Notes under the pieces: model-generated
Told to the model about the DNA's origin: nothing
Seen by the model: the letters and a program-made list of their open reading frames with translations, nothing else
The model's database searches: none
In this document: piece after piece, positions 7,798-15,904 of the stretch
How the letters are laid out: every line of letters starts with the position of its first letter
Position numbering within the stretch: position 1 is the stretch's first letter
NCBI GenBank assembly: GCA_028868995.1
Contig: JAGWTH010000042.1
Location: forward strand, 1-33,266
Direction of reading: 5' to 3'
From: Burkholderiales bacterium
GTDB taxonomy: Bacteria > Pseudomonadota > Gammaproteobacteria > Burkholderiales > Burkholderiaceae_C
DNA: 33,266 bases
Program-made: the position numbers and the translations under genes

Positions 7798-8877
7798 TTA
7801 CAGCTTCTGCGCCTGCATGAAGCGGTCGAAGGTCGCCTCGGTGAAGCGGAACCACAGGTTCTGGTCGGCGCGGAACTTGGAGTAGTCGCCGTAGATCTTC
7901 TTCCAGTCCGGGTTCTTGGCGTTGAGCTCGTCGTACAGCGCCATGGAATGCTTGAAGGCGTCGTTCATCAGGTCCGCGGAGAAGGGACGCAGCTTGGTGC
8001 CCGAGGCCACCAGCTGCTTCAGCGCATTGGGGTTGCGTGCGTCGTAGCGCGCCTGCATCACGATGTGCGCCTCGGAGGCAGCCGTCTCGACGATCGCCTT
8101 GTGGTCCGCCGACAGGGCGTTCCAGGCCTTGTCGTTGATGAAGAAGTCCAGCTCGGGGCCGCCTTCCCACCAGCCGGGGTAGTAGTAGTAGGGGGCCACC
8201 TTGTTGAAGCCCAGCTTCAGGTCGTCGTACGGCCCGATCCACTCGGCCGCGTCGATCGTGCCCTTCTCCAGCGCCTGGTAGATCTCGCCGCCGGGGATGT
8301 TCTGCGGCACGCCGCCCATGCGCTCGATCACCTTGCCGGCGAAGCCGCCGATGCGGAACTTCAGGCCCTTGAGGTCGGCCACCGACTTGATCTCCTTGCG
8401 GAACCAGCCGCCCATCTGGGCGCCGGTGTTGCCGCCGGGGAAGTTCACGATGTTGTACTTGGCGTAGAACTCGCGCAGCAGCTTCAGGCCGTTGCCGTCG
8501 TACATCCAGGCGGTCATCTGGCGGCTGTTCAGGCCGAAGGGGATGGCGCAGCCCAGCGCGAACACCTCGTTCTTGCCGAAGAAGTAGTACGGGGCGGTGT
8601 GGCAGATCTCCACCGTGCCCTGCTGCACGCCGTCGACCACGCCGAAGGGGGGCATCAGCTCGCCGCCGGCATGGACCGTGATCTCGAACTTGCCGCCAGA
8701 CATGGCCTTCACCTTGTTGGCGAAAACTTCGGCGGTGCCGAAGATCGTGTCCAGCGATCGCGGGAAGGAAGACGCCAGGCGCCAGCGGATGGCAGCCTGG
8801 GCATGCACGGCCGGGGCGACGCCGGCGGCCAGCACGCCGGCGATGCCCGCCTGCTTGATCAGGGAACGACGATCCAT
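7798..8877 (-). CDS. dctP: TRAP substrate-binding protein, paralog 3
   Basis: A 359-residue periplasmic TRAP receptor. The ATG at 8877 is preferred over an in-frame upstream start because it begins the signal peptide MDRRSLIKQAGIAGVLAAG shared by all three paralogs and follows AGGAG. The family segments QMGGWFRK, R175 in GLKFR, EW plus GPYDD, and YYYYPGWWEGG are all present. It differs from paralog 2 mainly by conservative changes, which argues for a recent duplication or conversion. Unlike paralogs 1 and 2, its upstream region lacks the shared 19-base element and instead has a TAGAAT hexamer about 80 bases upstream. It is separated from paralog 2 by a terminator, so it is probably an independent unit. 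The ligand is unknown. Confidence 0.9.
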   Translation of the reverse strand: MDRRSLIKQAGIAGVLAAGVAPAVHAQAAIRWRLASSFPRSLDTIFGTAEVFANKVKAMSGGKFEITVHAGGELMPPFGVVDGVQQGTVEICHTAPYYFFGKNEVFALGCAIPFGLNSRQMTAWMYDGNGLKLLREFYAKYNIVNFPGGNTGAQMGGWFRKEIKSVADLKGLKFRIGGFAGKVIERMGGVPQNIPGGEIYQALEKGTIDAAEWIGPYDDLKLGFNKVAPYYYYPGWWEGGPELDFFINDKAWNALSADHKAIVETAASEAHIVMQARYDARNPNALKQLVASGTKLRPFSADLMNDAFKHSMALYDELNAKNPDWKKIYGDYSKFRADQNLWFRFTEATFDRFMQAQKL

Positions 8878-8957
8878 GAAAACTCCTAGGTTCAGAAAAT
8901 CAGGTTGGATTGGTGCCTCGGCTTCCAACTTTCGTGTCGTTGGATGAGGGTGGACCG

Positions 8958-8963
8958 ATTCTA
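8958..8963 (-). promoter_or_regulatory. Candidate -10 box for TRAP receptor 3
   Basis: TAGAAT on the minus strand, with a weak CTGACC 15 bases upstream as a possible -35. It would give a leader of about 75 bases before the ATG at 8877. Confidence 0.4.
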
Positions 8964-9021
8964 GGAAGGGCAGCTTCCGGTCAGCCCGGGGTTTTCCCTT
9001 GCGGCCGGGCACAACTACAGG

Positions 9022-9054
9022 AAAAGGCAAGGGTCCGCCGTGGCGGACCCTTGC
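9022..9054 (-). terminator. Intrinsic terminator of the xseB-ispA-dxs operon
   Basis: Thirteen-base arms (9027-9039 and 9042-9054) are perfectly complementary and followed on the minus strand by CTTTTC. It begins 28 bases after the dxs stop. Confidence 0.8.
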
Positions 9055-9082
9055 GAGGTGGGGCGGTCGGCGCAGCCGCGCG

Positions 9083-10972
9083 TCAGCCGACGACCTTGAG
9101 GCTGGGGCCGGAGCGACCCTGCACCAGTTCGCCGAAGCGCGAGCGCACGGAGGCCTCGATGCCCGCCGCGTCCAGTCCCTGCAGGGCCAGCAGCCTGGCC
9201 GGGTCGCCGTGCGGTGCGTATTCGTCGCGCAGGCCCAGCTGCAGCACGGGCTTCACGACACCCGCGGCGTTCAGCGCCTCGGTGACGGCGCTGCCGGCGC
9301 CGCCCATGATGGCGCCCTCTTCCACCGTCACCAGCGCGTCGTGCGTGGCCGCCAGCTGCAGCAGCAGTTCGGTGTCCAGCGGCTTGGCCCAGCGCATGTT
9401 GGCCACCGTGAGGTCCAGGCGCTCGGCGGCCTGCAGCGCCGGATGGAGCAACGTGCCGAAGGCGAGCACCGCGACGCGGCGGCCCTGGCGGCGCAGCTCG
9501 CCGCGGCCGTAGGGCAGCGGCTGCAGGCCCGGTTCCACCGCGGCGCCCACGCCGGCGCCGCGCGGATAGCGCACGGCCACCGGGTGGTCCTGCTGCCAGG
9601 CCGTGGTCAGGAGCTTGCGGCACTCGTTCTCGTCGGCCGGGCAGGCGATGGCCATGTTCGGGATGCAGCGCAGGTAGGGGATGTCGTAGGCGCCCGCGTG
9701 CGTGGGGCCGTCGGCACCCACCAAGCCCGCGCGGTCCAGCGCGAACACCACCGGCAGGTTCTGCAGGGCCACGTCGTGGATCAGCTGGTCGTAGCCGCGC
9801 TGCAGGAAGGTGGAGTAGATCGCCACCACCGGCTTCAGGCCCTCGCAGGCCAGGCCCGCGGCGAAGGTCACCGCGTGCTGTTCGGCGATGCCGACGTCGA
9901 AGTAGCGGTCCGGGAAGCGCTGGTGGAACTCCACCATGCCCGAGCCTTCGCGCATGGCCGGCGTGATGCCCACCAGCCGGTGGTCCTGCGCCGCCATGTC
10001 GCACAGCCAGTGGCCGAACACCTGGGTGAAGGTGGGCTTGGGCGGCGTCGCCGGCTTGACCAGGCCCACCGCGGGGTCGAACTTGCCGGGCCCATGGTAG
10101 GCGACCGGATCGGCCTCGGCCAGCTTGTAGCCCTGGCCCTTCTTCGTCACCACGTGCAGGAACTGCGGGCCCTTGAGCTGGCGGATGTTCTGCAGCGTCG
10201 GGATCAGCGACTCGAGGTCGTGGCCGTCGATCGGCCCCACGTAGTTGAAGCCGAACTTCTCGAACAGCGTGGCCGGCACCACCATGCCCTTGGCGTGCTC
10301 CTCGATGCGCTTGGCCAGCTCGAACAGGGGCGGCGCGACGTGCAGCACCTTCTTGCCCAGCTCCTTGGTCGCGGCGTAGAAGCGCCCGCTCATGAGCTGG
10401 GCCAGGTAGCGGTTCAGCGCGCCCACCGGCGGGCTGATCGACATGTCGTTGTCGTTCAGGATCACCAGCAGGTCGGTGTCCATGACGCCGGCGTTGTTCA
10501 GCGCCTCGAAGGCCATGCCGGCGCTCATCGCGCCGTCGCCGATGACGGCCACGCAGCTGCGCTGCTCGCCCTTCTGCTTCGCCGCCACCGCCATGCCCAG
10601 CGCCGCGGAGATGCTGGTGGAGGAGTGCGCGGTGCCGAAGGTGTCGTACTCGCTCTCGGCGCGCTGCGGGAAGCCCGCCAGCCCGCCCAGCTGGCGCAGG
10701 CTGGCCATGCGGTCGCGCCGGCCGGTCAGGATCTTGTGCGGGTAGGTCTGGTGCCCCACGTCCCAGACGATGCGGTCCCAGGGCGTGTTGAACACGTAGT
10801 GCAGCGCGATGGTGAGTTCCACCGTGCCGAGGTTGGAGCTCAGGTGACCGCCGGTGCGAGCCACCGACTCCAGCACGTACGCGCGCAGCTCCTCGGCCAG
10901 CGGCGCGAGCTGCGTGCGCGGCAGCCGCCGCAGGTCGGCGGGGTCGTTGATGGTTTCGAGCAGCGTTCCCAT
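9083..10972 (-). CDS. dxs: 1-deoxy-D-xylulose-5-phosphate synthase
   Basis: A 629-residue thiamine-diphosphate enzyme that condenses pyruvate and glyceraldehyde 3-phosphate to DXP, the first step of the MEP isoprenoid pathway, also used for thiamine and pyridoxal synthesis. The N-terminal domain has [18 protein letters not shown] (H43) and [11 protein letters not shown]. The thiamine diphosphate/Mg motif [18 protein letters not shown] spans 145-162, with the downstream ND of [12 protein letters not shown]. The pyrimidine-domain segment [17 protein letters not shown] carries the catalytic glutamate. Length is normal. It lies nine bases after the ispA stop, as the last gene of xseB-ispA-dxs. 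A hairpin terminator follows. Confidence 0.98.
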   Translation of the reverse strand: MGTLLETINDPADLRRLPRTQLAPLAEELRAYVLESVARTGGHLSSNLGTVELTIALHYVFNTPWDRIVWDVGHQTYPHKILTGRRDRMASLRQLGGLAGFPQRAESEYDTFGTAHSSTSISAALGMAVAAKQKGEQRSCVAVIGDGAMSAGMAFEALNNAGVMDTDLLVILNDNDMSISPPVGALNRYLAQLMSGRFYAATKELGKKVLHVAPPLFELAKRIEEHAKGMVVPATLFEKFGFNYVGPIDGHDLESLIPTLQNIRQLKGPQFLHVVTKKGQGYKLAEADPVAYHGPGKFDPAVGLVKPATPPKPTFTQVFGHWLCDMAAQDHRLVGITPAMREGSGMVEFHQRFPDRYFDVGIAEQHAVTFAAGLACEGLKPVVAIYSTFLQRGYDQLIHDVALQNLPVVFALDRAGLVGADGPTHAGAYDIPYLRCIPNMAIACPADENECRKLLTTAWQQDHPVAVRYPRGAGVGAAVEPGLQPLPYGRGELRRQGRRVAVLAFGTLLHPALQAAERLDLTVANMRWAKPLDTELLLQLAATHDALVTVEEGAIMGGAGSAVTEALNAAGVVKPVLQLGLRDEYAPHGDPARLLALQGLDAAGIEASVRSRFGELVQGRSGPSLKVVG

Positions 10973-10981
10973 TGGCTTGCT

Positions 10982-11869
10982 TCAGTTGTCCCGGTGTACC
11001 ACCATCTCGGCCAGCGCGAGCAGCGCCCGCGTGTCGGCCAGGCCGGTGGTGGCCAGCGCGCCGCGCGCCTCGCCCAGCAGGTCACGGGCATAGGAGCGGG
11101 CGCGCTGCAGTCCGAGCAGGGACACGTAGGTGGGCTTGTCGTGCAGCGCGTCCTTGCCGGCCGTCTTGCCAAGGGTAGCCGAATCGGCGGTGACGTCCAG
11201 GATGTCGTCCACCACCTGGAAGGCCAGGCCCAGGGCCCGGCCGTACTCCGACAGGCCGGCGCGGGCCGCCGCCGTGGCTTCGCCGCAGGCGGCGCCCATC
11301 ATCACGCTGGCCTGCAGCAGGGCGCCCGTCTTCAGGCGGTGCATGTGGCGCAGTTCGGCCTCGGTGAGCGACCGGCCCACGGCGGCCAGGTCGATGGCCT
11401 GGCCGCCGGCCATGCCGGCCTGGCCCGCGGCCTGCGCCAGCAGCCGGCACAGGCTGGCCTGCACCCGGTCGGGGATGCCGGCGCCCTCCGGGGCCAGCAG
11501 CTCGAAGGCCAGGGCCTGCAGCGCGTCACCGGCCAGCAGCGCGGTGGCCTCGCCGTAGGCCACGTGCACCGTGGGCTTGCCCCGGCGCAGCACGTCGTTG
11601 TCCATGCAGGGCATGTCGTCGTGCACCAGCGAGTAGGCGTGGATCAGCTCCACCGCGCACGCGGCGCGCAGGGCGGCGTCCGGGTTGCCCCCGACGGCCT
11701 CGGCCGCCCCCAGCACCAGCAGCGGGCGCAGGCGCTTGCCGCCGTCCAGGACGGCGTAGCGCATGGCCTCGCCCAGGCCTGCCGGGGCATCCGCGGGCAC
11801 CCAGGCCGACAGGGCCTGCTCCACGCGCGCGAGTCGTTCGGACGACCAGTCCTTCAGGGAAAAACTCAA
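10982..11869 (-). CDS. ispA: Polyprenyl (farnesyl) diphosphate synthase
   Basis: A 295-residue trans-prenyltransferase, joining isopentenyl diphosphate to allylic diphosphates to make farnesyl diphosphate. Both aspartate-rich motifs are present: DDMPCMD at 84-90 and DDILD at 221-225. GGKRLRP lies at 43-49. The start is a TTG at 11869, three to four bases after GGGGGAGG. The longer open frame to 11920 would overlap the end of xseB and has no family similarity at its N terminus. The first Asp-rich motif has the two-residue insertion normal for bacterial farnesyl synthases, supporting a C15 product. It sits between xseB and dxs, a common proteobacterial order. Confidence 0.95.
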   Translation of the reverse strand: MSFSLKDWSSERLARVEQALSAWVPADAPAGLGEAMRYAVLDGGKRLRPLLVLGAAEAVGGNPDAALRAACAVELIHAYSLVHDDMPCMDNDVLRRGKPTVHVAYGEATALLAGDALQALAFELLAPEGAGIPDRVQASLCRLLAQAAGQAGMAGGQAIDLAAVGRSLTEAELRHMHRLKTGALLQASVMMGAACGEATAAARAGLSEYGRALGLAFQVVDDILDVTADSATLGKTAGKDALHDKPTYVSLLGLQRARSYARDLLGEARGALATTGLADTRALLALAEMVVHRDN

Positions 11870-11885
11870 GCAACCTCCCCCAGGC

Positions 11886-12113
11886 TCATTCGCCGGCCCA
11901 GGGCTTGAGCACGCCCGCATCGAGCACCTTGATCTGCTCCTCGACGGCCTGCAGCTGGTCGCGGCAGTACTTCAGGAGCTCGGCGCCGCGTTCGTAGCCG
12001 GCGAGCAGTTGTTGCAGGGGCAGCTGGCCGGACTCGATGCGGCCGGCGAGCTGCTCCAGTTCTTCCATGGCCGCTTCGTAGCTGGCAGGGGGTTGGAATG
12101 GCGGCTTGGACAT
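11886..12113 (-). CDS. xseB: Exodeoxyribonuclease VII small subunit
   Basis: A 75-residue protein with the XseB helical hairpin: [20 protein letters not shown] followed by [20 protein letters not shown]. It combines with XseA to form exonuclease VII, a metal-independent single-strand exonuclease that digests from both ends. XseA is not in this window. It is the first gene of the operon with ispA and dxs. A TAAAAT hexamer lies 24 bases upstream. The ribosome binding site is weak (GAAG). Confidence 0.96.
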   Translation of the reverse strand: MSKPPFQPPASYEAAMEELEQLAGRIESGQLPLQQLLAGYERGAELLKYCRDQLQAVEEQIKVLDAGVLKPWAGE

Positions 12114-12137
12114 CGATTTGCTTCAGATCAAGAGTGG

Positions 12138-12143
12138 ATTTTA
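12138..12143 (-). promoter_or_regulatory. Candidate -10 box of the xseB-ispA-dxs operon
   Basis: TAAAAT on the minus strand, 24 bases before the xseB ATG, giving a predicted leader of about 17 bases. No clear -35 was seen in the GC-rich DNA upstream. Confidence 0.5.
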
Positions 12144-12173
12144 GGCGAGCGCCCCCCATCCGGCCCCGGGGGG

Positions 12174-12179
12174 TAGAAT
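12174..12179 (+). promoter_or_regulatory. Candidate -10 box of the Rieske oxygenase operon
   Basis: TAGAAT flanked by GGGGG and CCCCC runs, giving a predicted leader of about 65 bases. The leader contains two short stems: CGCTC with GAGCG, and CCCCT (12218-12222) with AGGGG (12227-12231). It does not match a riboswitch class I recognise. Confidence 0.4.
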
Positions 12180-12251
12180 CCCCCTCCCTTCCAGTCGCGC
12201 TCCCGAGCGTGGCCCTGCCCCTTCATAGGGGGAGTCTCTAGGTCAGGTCCC

Positions 12252-13421
12252 ATGTCTGATTTAAGTCTTCAACTCCAGCAGGCCGCAAGCCAACTTCCCG
12301 TTACCAGCTACTTCGACGAGGCGCTCCACGCGCGCGAGATGGAGCTCATCTTCCAGCGCGGGCCCCGGTACCTGGGGCACGAACTGGCGATCCCGGACAC
12401 CGGGGACTACCACGCCCTGCCGCAGGAAGGCGAGGGGCGCGCGCTGCTGCGCACGCCGGGCGGCATCGAGCTGATCTCCAACGTCTGCCGCCACCGCCAG
12501 GCGGTGATGCTGCGCGGGCGCGGCTCGGTGCGCTCCGGCCCGTCCTCCGCCGGCGGCAACATCGTCTGCCCGCTGCACCGCTGGACCTACAGCGCCGGCC
12601 ACGGCAGCCAGGCCGGCACGCTGCTGGGCGCGCCGCACTTCGCGACCGATCCCTGCCTGAACCTGAACAACTACCGGGTCCAGACCTGGAACGGCCTGGT
12701 GTTCGAGGCGGGCAACGGCTTCGACGTGAACCGCGCGCTGGCGAAGCTGGGCCCCCGGGGCGACCTGGATTTCTCCGGCTACGTCTACGACCGCACCGAG
12801 CTGCACGAGGTGGACTACAACTGGAAGACCTTCATCGAGGTCTACCTGGAGGACTACCACGTCGGTCCCTTCCACCCGGGCCTGGGCAACTTCGTCACCT
12901 GCGACGACCTGCGCTGGGAGTTCGGCCGGCACTATTCGGTGCAGACCGTGGGCGTGGCCGGCAAGCTGGGCAAGCCGGGCTCGGACGTCTACCAGCGCTG
13001 GCACGAGCAGGTGCTGCGCTACCAGGGCGGCCAGCTGCCCCGGCACGGCGCCGTGTGGCTCACGCTCTACCCGAACGTGATGGTGGAGTGGTATCCCAAC
13101 GTGCTGGTCGTCTCCACGCTGTTCCCCCGGGGGCCGCAGAAGACGCTCAACGTGGTGGAGTTCTTCTACCCCGAGGAGATCCAGGCCTTCGAGCGCGAGT
13201 TCGTCGAGGCCCAGCAGGCCGCCTACATGGAGACCTGCGTCGAGGACGACGAGATCGCCCTGCGCATGGACGCCGGCCGCAAGGCCCTCCTGGAGCGGGG
13301 CGACAACGAGGTCGGCCCCTACCAGAGCCCCATGGAGGACGGCATGCAGCACTTCCACGAGTGGTACCGCGAAATGATGGGGCCCGATCCCGCCCTGCGC
13401 TGCGGTGCCGGCGTTCCCTGA
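12252..13421 (+). CDS. Rieske-type aromatic ring-hydroxylating oxygenase, alpha subunit
   Basis: A 389-residue non-heme iron oxygenase. The Rieske [2Fe-2S] ligands are C79 and H81 (VCRHRQ) and C106 and H109 (CPLHRW). The catalytic domain supplies the mononuclear iron histidines H203 and H208 in EDYHVGPFHPG, with an aspartate in CVEDDEIALRMD (332-333) as likely third ligand. Such enzymes add oxygen to aromatic or other substrates using electrons from a separate reductase. No reductase, ferredoxin or beta subunit is nearby, so partners are elsewhere. It is divergent from xseB and overlaps the leuD-like gene by 17 bases, implying coupled translation. The substrate is not deducible; choline/carnitine-type monooxygenases of this fold are an alternative. 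Confidence 0.9.
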   Translation: MSDLSLQLQQAASQLPVTSYFDEALHAREMELIFQRGPRYLGHELAIPDTGDYHALPQEGEGRALLRTPGGIELISNVCRHRQAVMLRGRGSVRSGPSSAGGNIVCPLHRWTYSAGHGSQAGTLLGAPHFATDPCLNLNNYRVQTWNGLVFEAGNGFDVNRALAKLGPRGDLDFSGYVYDRTELHEVDYNWKTFIEVYLEDYHVGPFHPGLGNFVTCDDLRWEFGRHYSVQTVGVAGKLGKPGSDVYQRWHEQVLRYQGGQLPRHGAVWLTLYPNVMVEWYPNVLVVSTLFPRGPQKTLNVVEFFYPEEIQAFEREFVEAQQAAYMETCVEDDEIALRMDAGRKALLERGDNEVGPYQSPMEDGMQHFHEWYREMMGPDPALRCGAGVP

Positions 13422-14061
13422 CGGGGTCCACCGGGGCACGGTGGTGCCCCTGGAACGCCGCAACGTCGACACCGACGCCATCTTCCCGAAGCAGTACGGG
13501 CGCTCGACCGCCCGCAGCGGCTATGGCGCCGTGCTGTTCGACCACTGGCGCTACCTCGACCCGGGTGACCTGGACAGCGATCACGCCCTGCGCCGGCCGA
13601 ACCCCGCGTTCGTCCTGAATGACCCGGCGCTGCGCGGCGCCACCGTCCTGCTGGCGGGCCCCAACTTCGGCTGCGGCTCCAGCCGCGAGCACGCGGTCTG
13701 GGCGCTGCGCGATTACGGCTTCCGCGCCGTGGTGGCGCCCGGCTTCGGCGATATCTTCCGCGACAACTGCGCCGTCAACGGCGTGGCCCCCATCGTGCTG
13801 GCCGAGCAGGAGGTACGGGACCTGTTCGACCTGGCGCGCCTCGCGCCGCTGGCCGTCACGATCGATGTGAACGCGGGCCGCCTGCAGGCCGGCGCGCATG
13901 ACCTCGCCTTCCGGCTCACGCCCCGGCAGCGCCTGCTGCTGACGCAGGACGTCGACTGGATCGCCGCCACGCTTGCCCAGCGCGCGCGCATCGCCGACTT
14001 CGAGACGCGACGCCTGGCGCGCCAGCCCTGGCTGGACCGCATGTTCCCGCAGGAGCGCTGA
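13405..14061 (+). CDS. leuD: LeuD-type 3-isopropylmalate dehydratase small subunit, orphan
   Basis: A 218-residue aconitase swivel-domain protein with GTG start inside the end of the upstream gene. It shows NVDTDAIFPKQ at 20-30, WRYLD near 48-52, FGCGSSREHAVWAL at 88-101 and FGDIFRDNCAVNG at 114-126, the standard LeuD series. LeuD works only with LeuC, which carries the [4Fe-4S] cluster, to isomerise 2- to 3-isopropylmalate. Neither leuC nor leuB is in the window. Because of this and the setting behind a Rieske oxygenase, it may be a second LeuD paralog serving a related hydro-lyase; but it is full length with intact motifs and could be the genome's only copy. Confidence 0.88.
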   Translation: MPAFPDGVHRGTVVPLERRNVDTDAIFPKQYGRSTARSGYGAVLFDHWRYLDPGDLDSDHALRRPNPAFVLNDPALRGATVLLAGPNFGCGSSREHAVWALRDYGFRAVVAPGFGDIFRDNCAVNGVAPIVLAEQEVRDLFDLARLAPLAVTIDVNAGRLQAGAHDLAFRLTPRQRLLLTQDVDWIAATLAQRARIADFETRRLARQPWLDRMFPQER

Positions 14062-14960
14062 TGCAGGCCCTGTGGATGCTCGCGGCCTCGCTGTTCTTCG
14101 CCACGATGGCGGTGTGCATCAAGGTCGCCTCGGCCTGGTTCCATCCGGCGGAACTCATCTTCTGGCGCGGGCTGCTGGGCATGGGGGTGATGGCCGTCTG
14201 GGCCCGCTCGCGCCGCACCAGCCTCGCCACGCACTACCCCTGGATGCACGCCTGGCGCAGCCTGGTGGGCGTGCTGGCGCTGGGCGCCTGGTTCTATGCG
14301 ATCGCGGGACTGCCGCTGGCCACCGCGATGACGCTCAACTACATGAGCAGCGTCTGGATCGCGGCCTTCCTGGTGGGCGGGGCCCTGGTCGCCTGGAATC
14401 CGCGCTCGGGCTCGGGCCTGCCGGCCCGGCAGGGACCGCTCGCCCTCACGGTGCTGGCGGGCTTCGCCGGCGTGCTGATGATGCTGCGGCCGACGATCGA
14501 GCAGCACCAGGTTTTCGCGGGCCTGGTGGGGCTGCTGTCGGGGATGCTGTCCGCCTTCGCCTACCTCCAGGTGATGGCCCTGGGGCGCACCGGCGAGCCC
14601 GAGGTGCGCACCGTCTTCTACTTCGCCGCCGGCTCCACGGTGGCCGGGGCCATCGGCACGCTGCTCACCGGCTGGTCACCCTGGGACTGGGGCCATGCCC
14701 TGTGGCTGCTGCCGATGGCGGTGCTCGCCTCGCTGGGCCAGTGGTGCATGACGCGGGCCTACAGCCACGGTCCGACGCTGCTGGTGGCCAACCTGCAGTA
14801 CTCCGGCATCGTGTTCGGCGCGCTGTACAGCCTGGTGCTGTTCGGCGACCGCATCCCGCCGGGCGGCTGGGCCGGCATGGCCCTGATCTGCGCCAGCGGC
14901 ATCGCCGGCACCATCCTGCGCGCGCGGGCGGCGCCGGATGCGCCCGCGGAGGAACACTGA
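14061..14960 (+). CDS. EamA/DMT-family transporter
   Basis: A 299-residue inner-membrane protein with about ten hydrophobic helices in two EamA repeats. The first starts MQALWMLAASLFFATMAVCIKVAS, with the typical FWRGLLGMG after helix 2. The second repeat contains GLLSGMLSAFAYLQVMALGR. Drug/metabolite family members usually export amino acids, nucleobases or small metabolites. The ATG shares its A with the leuD stop (TGATG), so the Rieske, leuD and DMT genes are translationally coupled. The substrate is unknown; export of a product made by the upstream enzymes is a guess from context. Confidence 0.88.
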   Translation: MQALWMLAASLFFATMAVCIKVASAWFHPAELIFWRGLLGMGVMAVWARSRRTSLATHYPWMHAWRSLVGVLALGAWFYAIAGLPLATAMTLNYMSSVWIAAFLVGGALVAWNPRSGSGLPARQGPLALTVLAGFAGVLMMLRPTIEQHQVFAGLVGLLSGMLSAFAYLQVMALGRTGEPEVRTVFYFAAGSTVAGAIGTLLTGWSPWDWGHALWLLPMAVLASLGQWCMTRAYSHGPTLLVANLQYSGIVFGALYSLVLFGDRIPPGGWAGMALICASGIAGTILRARAAPDAPAEEH

Positions 14961-14966
14961 CGCGCC

Positions 14967-14990
14967 TCATCCCCGCCTCCGCGGGGATGA
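14967..14990. repeat. Palindromic intergenic element (REP-like)
   Basis: Ten-base arms TCATCCCCGC (14967-14976) and GCGGGGATGA (14981-14990) around CTCC. It has the look of the short extragenic palindromes common in beta-proteobacteria. There is no T run, so it is not a standard terminator. A degenerate relative lies near 33136. Confidence 0.55.
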
Positions 14991-15000
14991 TGAAACACGC

Positions 15001-15006
15001 GAGAAT
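15001..15006 (+). promoter_or_regulatory. Candidate -10 box for sulfurtransferase gene, leaderless arrangement
   Basis: GAGAAT ends six bases before the ATG at 15013, and there is no Shine-Dalgarno sequence between them. Confidence 0.25.
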
Positions 15007-15012
15007 GCGACC

Positions 15013-15900
15013 ATGTACACCACGCTCATCACCGCCGAACAGCTGCAGGCCCTGCAGGCCGCCAAAGCTCGCCTGATGGTCTTCGACTGCAGTTTCGAAC
15101 TGATGGACACCACGGCGGGCGAGAAGGCGTACCTGCAGGCGCACATCCCCGGCGCGGTCTATGCGCACCTGGACCACGCGCTGAGCGACAAGGGCTCGCC
15201 CGATGCCAGCGGCGAGCCGCAGCCGCATCCGGGCGCGGCCTCGGGCGGCCGGCATCCCCTGCCCAGCCGCGAGAAATTCGCGATGTGGCTGTCGTCCGTG
15301 GGCTTCGCCAACGACATGCAGGCCGTGGTCTACGACCGCAACGCCGCCAACTACTGCGGCCGCCTGTGGTGGATGCTCAAGTGGGCGGGCCACGAGGCCG
15401 TCGCCATCCTCGATGGCGGACTGCAGGCCTGGCAGGCCGCGGGCGGCGAGGTGCGCCCGGGCCCGGAGCCCTCGCATTTCCAGTCCAATTTCGAGCTCGG
15501 AGCGCCGCTGCGCCGGCTGGTGGTCACCGAGGAGGTCCGGTGCGGCCTGGGACAGCCGGGCCAGACGATCGTCGACGCCCGCGCGCCCCAGCGCTTTCGC
15601 GGCGAGGTGGAGCCGCTGGACCCGGTGGCCGGCCATATCCCCGGCGCGCTGAACCGGCCGTTCGCGCTCAACATCGGCGCCGACGGCCGCTTCAAGCCGC
15701 GCGAGCAGCTGCGGGCGGAATTCGAGGCGCTGCTGGCCGGCCGCGACCCGGCGACCGTGGTGCACCAGTGCGGCAGCGGGGTGAGCGCCGTGCCCAACCT
15801 GGTGGCGATGGAGGTCGCCGGCTTCGCCCCGACCGGCCTCTACGCGGGGAGCTGGAGCGAATGGTGCCGCACGCGCGGCTTGCCGGTGGAGAAGGGCTGA
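15013..15900 (+). CDS. Sulfurtransferase, 3-mercaptopyruvate type (two rhodanese domains)
   Basis: A 295-residue protein of two rhodanese modules. The inactive N-terminal module includes HIPGAVYAHLDHALSD (44-59) and NYCGRLWWMLKWAGH. The catalytic module has IVDARAPQRFRGEVEP (186-201), GHIPGALN (207-214) and the active-site loop CGSGVSA at 253-259. A CGSG(V/T)xA loop favours 3-mercaptopyruvate over thiosulfate as sulfur donor. The ATG at 15013 is chosen because the upstream in-frame extension runs back through the palindrome and lacks rhodanese similarity. It converges with the phosphatase gene, four bases between stops. Confidence 0.92.
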   Translation: MYTTLITAEQLQALQAAKARLMVFDCSFELMDTTAGEKAYLQAHIPGAVYAHLDHALSDKGSPDASGEPQPHPGAASGGRHPLPSREKFAMWLSSVGFANDMQAVVYDRNAANYCGRLWWMLKWAGHEAVAILDGGLQAWQAAGGEVRPGPEPSHFQSNFELGAPLRRLVVTEEVRCGLGQPGQTIVDARAPQRFRGEVEPLDPVAGHIPGALNRPFALNIGADGRFKPREQLRAEFEALLAGRDPATVVHQCGSGVSAVPNLVAMEVAGFAPTGLYAGSWSEWCRTRGLPVEKG

Positions 15901-15904
15901 GCCC

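Noticed and set aside
11870..11920. Upstream start for ispA
   Set aside because: It would run into the xseB coding end. The TTG at 11869 directly follows GGGGGAGG and gives a normal family N terminus.
12180..12251. Possible riboswitch in the Rieske gene leader
   Set aside because: Only two very short stems are present and no conserved riboswitch core is recognisable in about 70 bases.
14938..15012. N-terminal extension of the sulfurtransferase
   Set aside because: The extra 25 residues are translated from the intergenic palindrome and have no rhodanese similarity; the ATG at 15013 fits the family.
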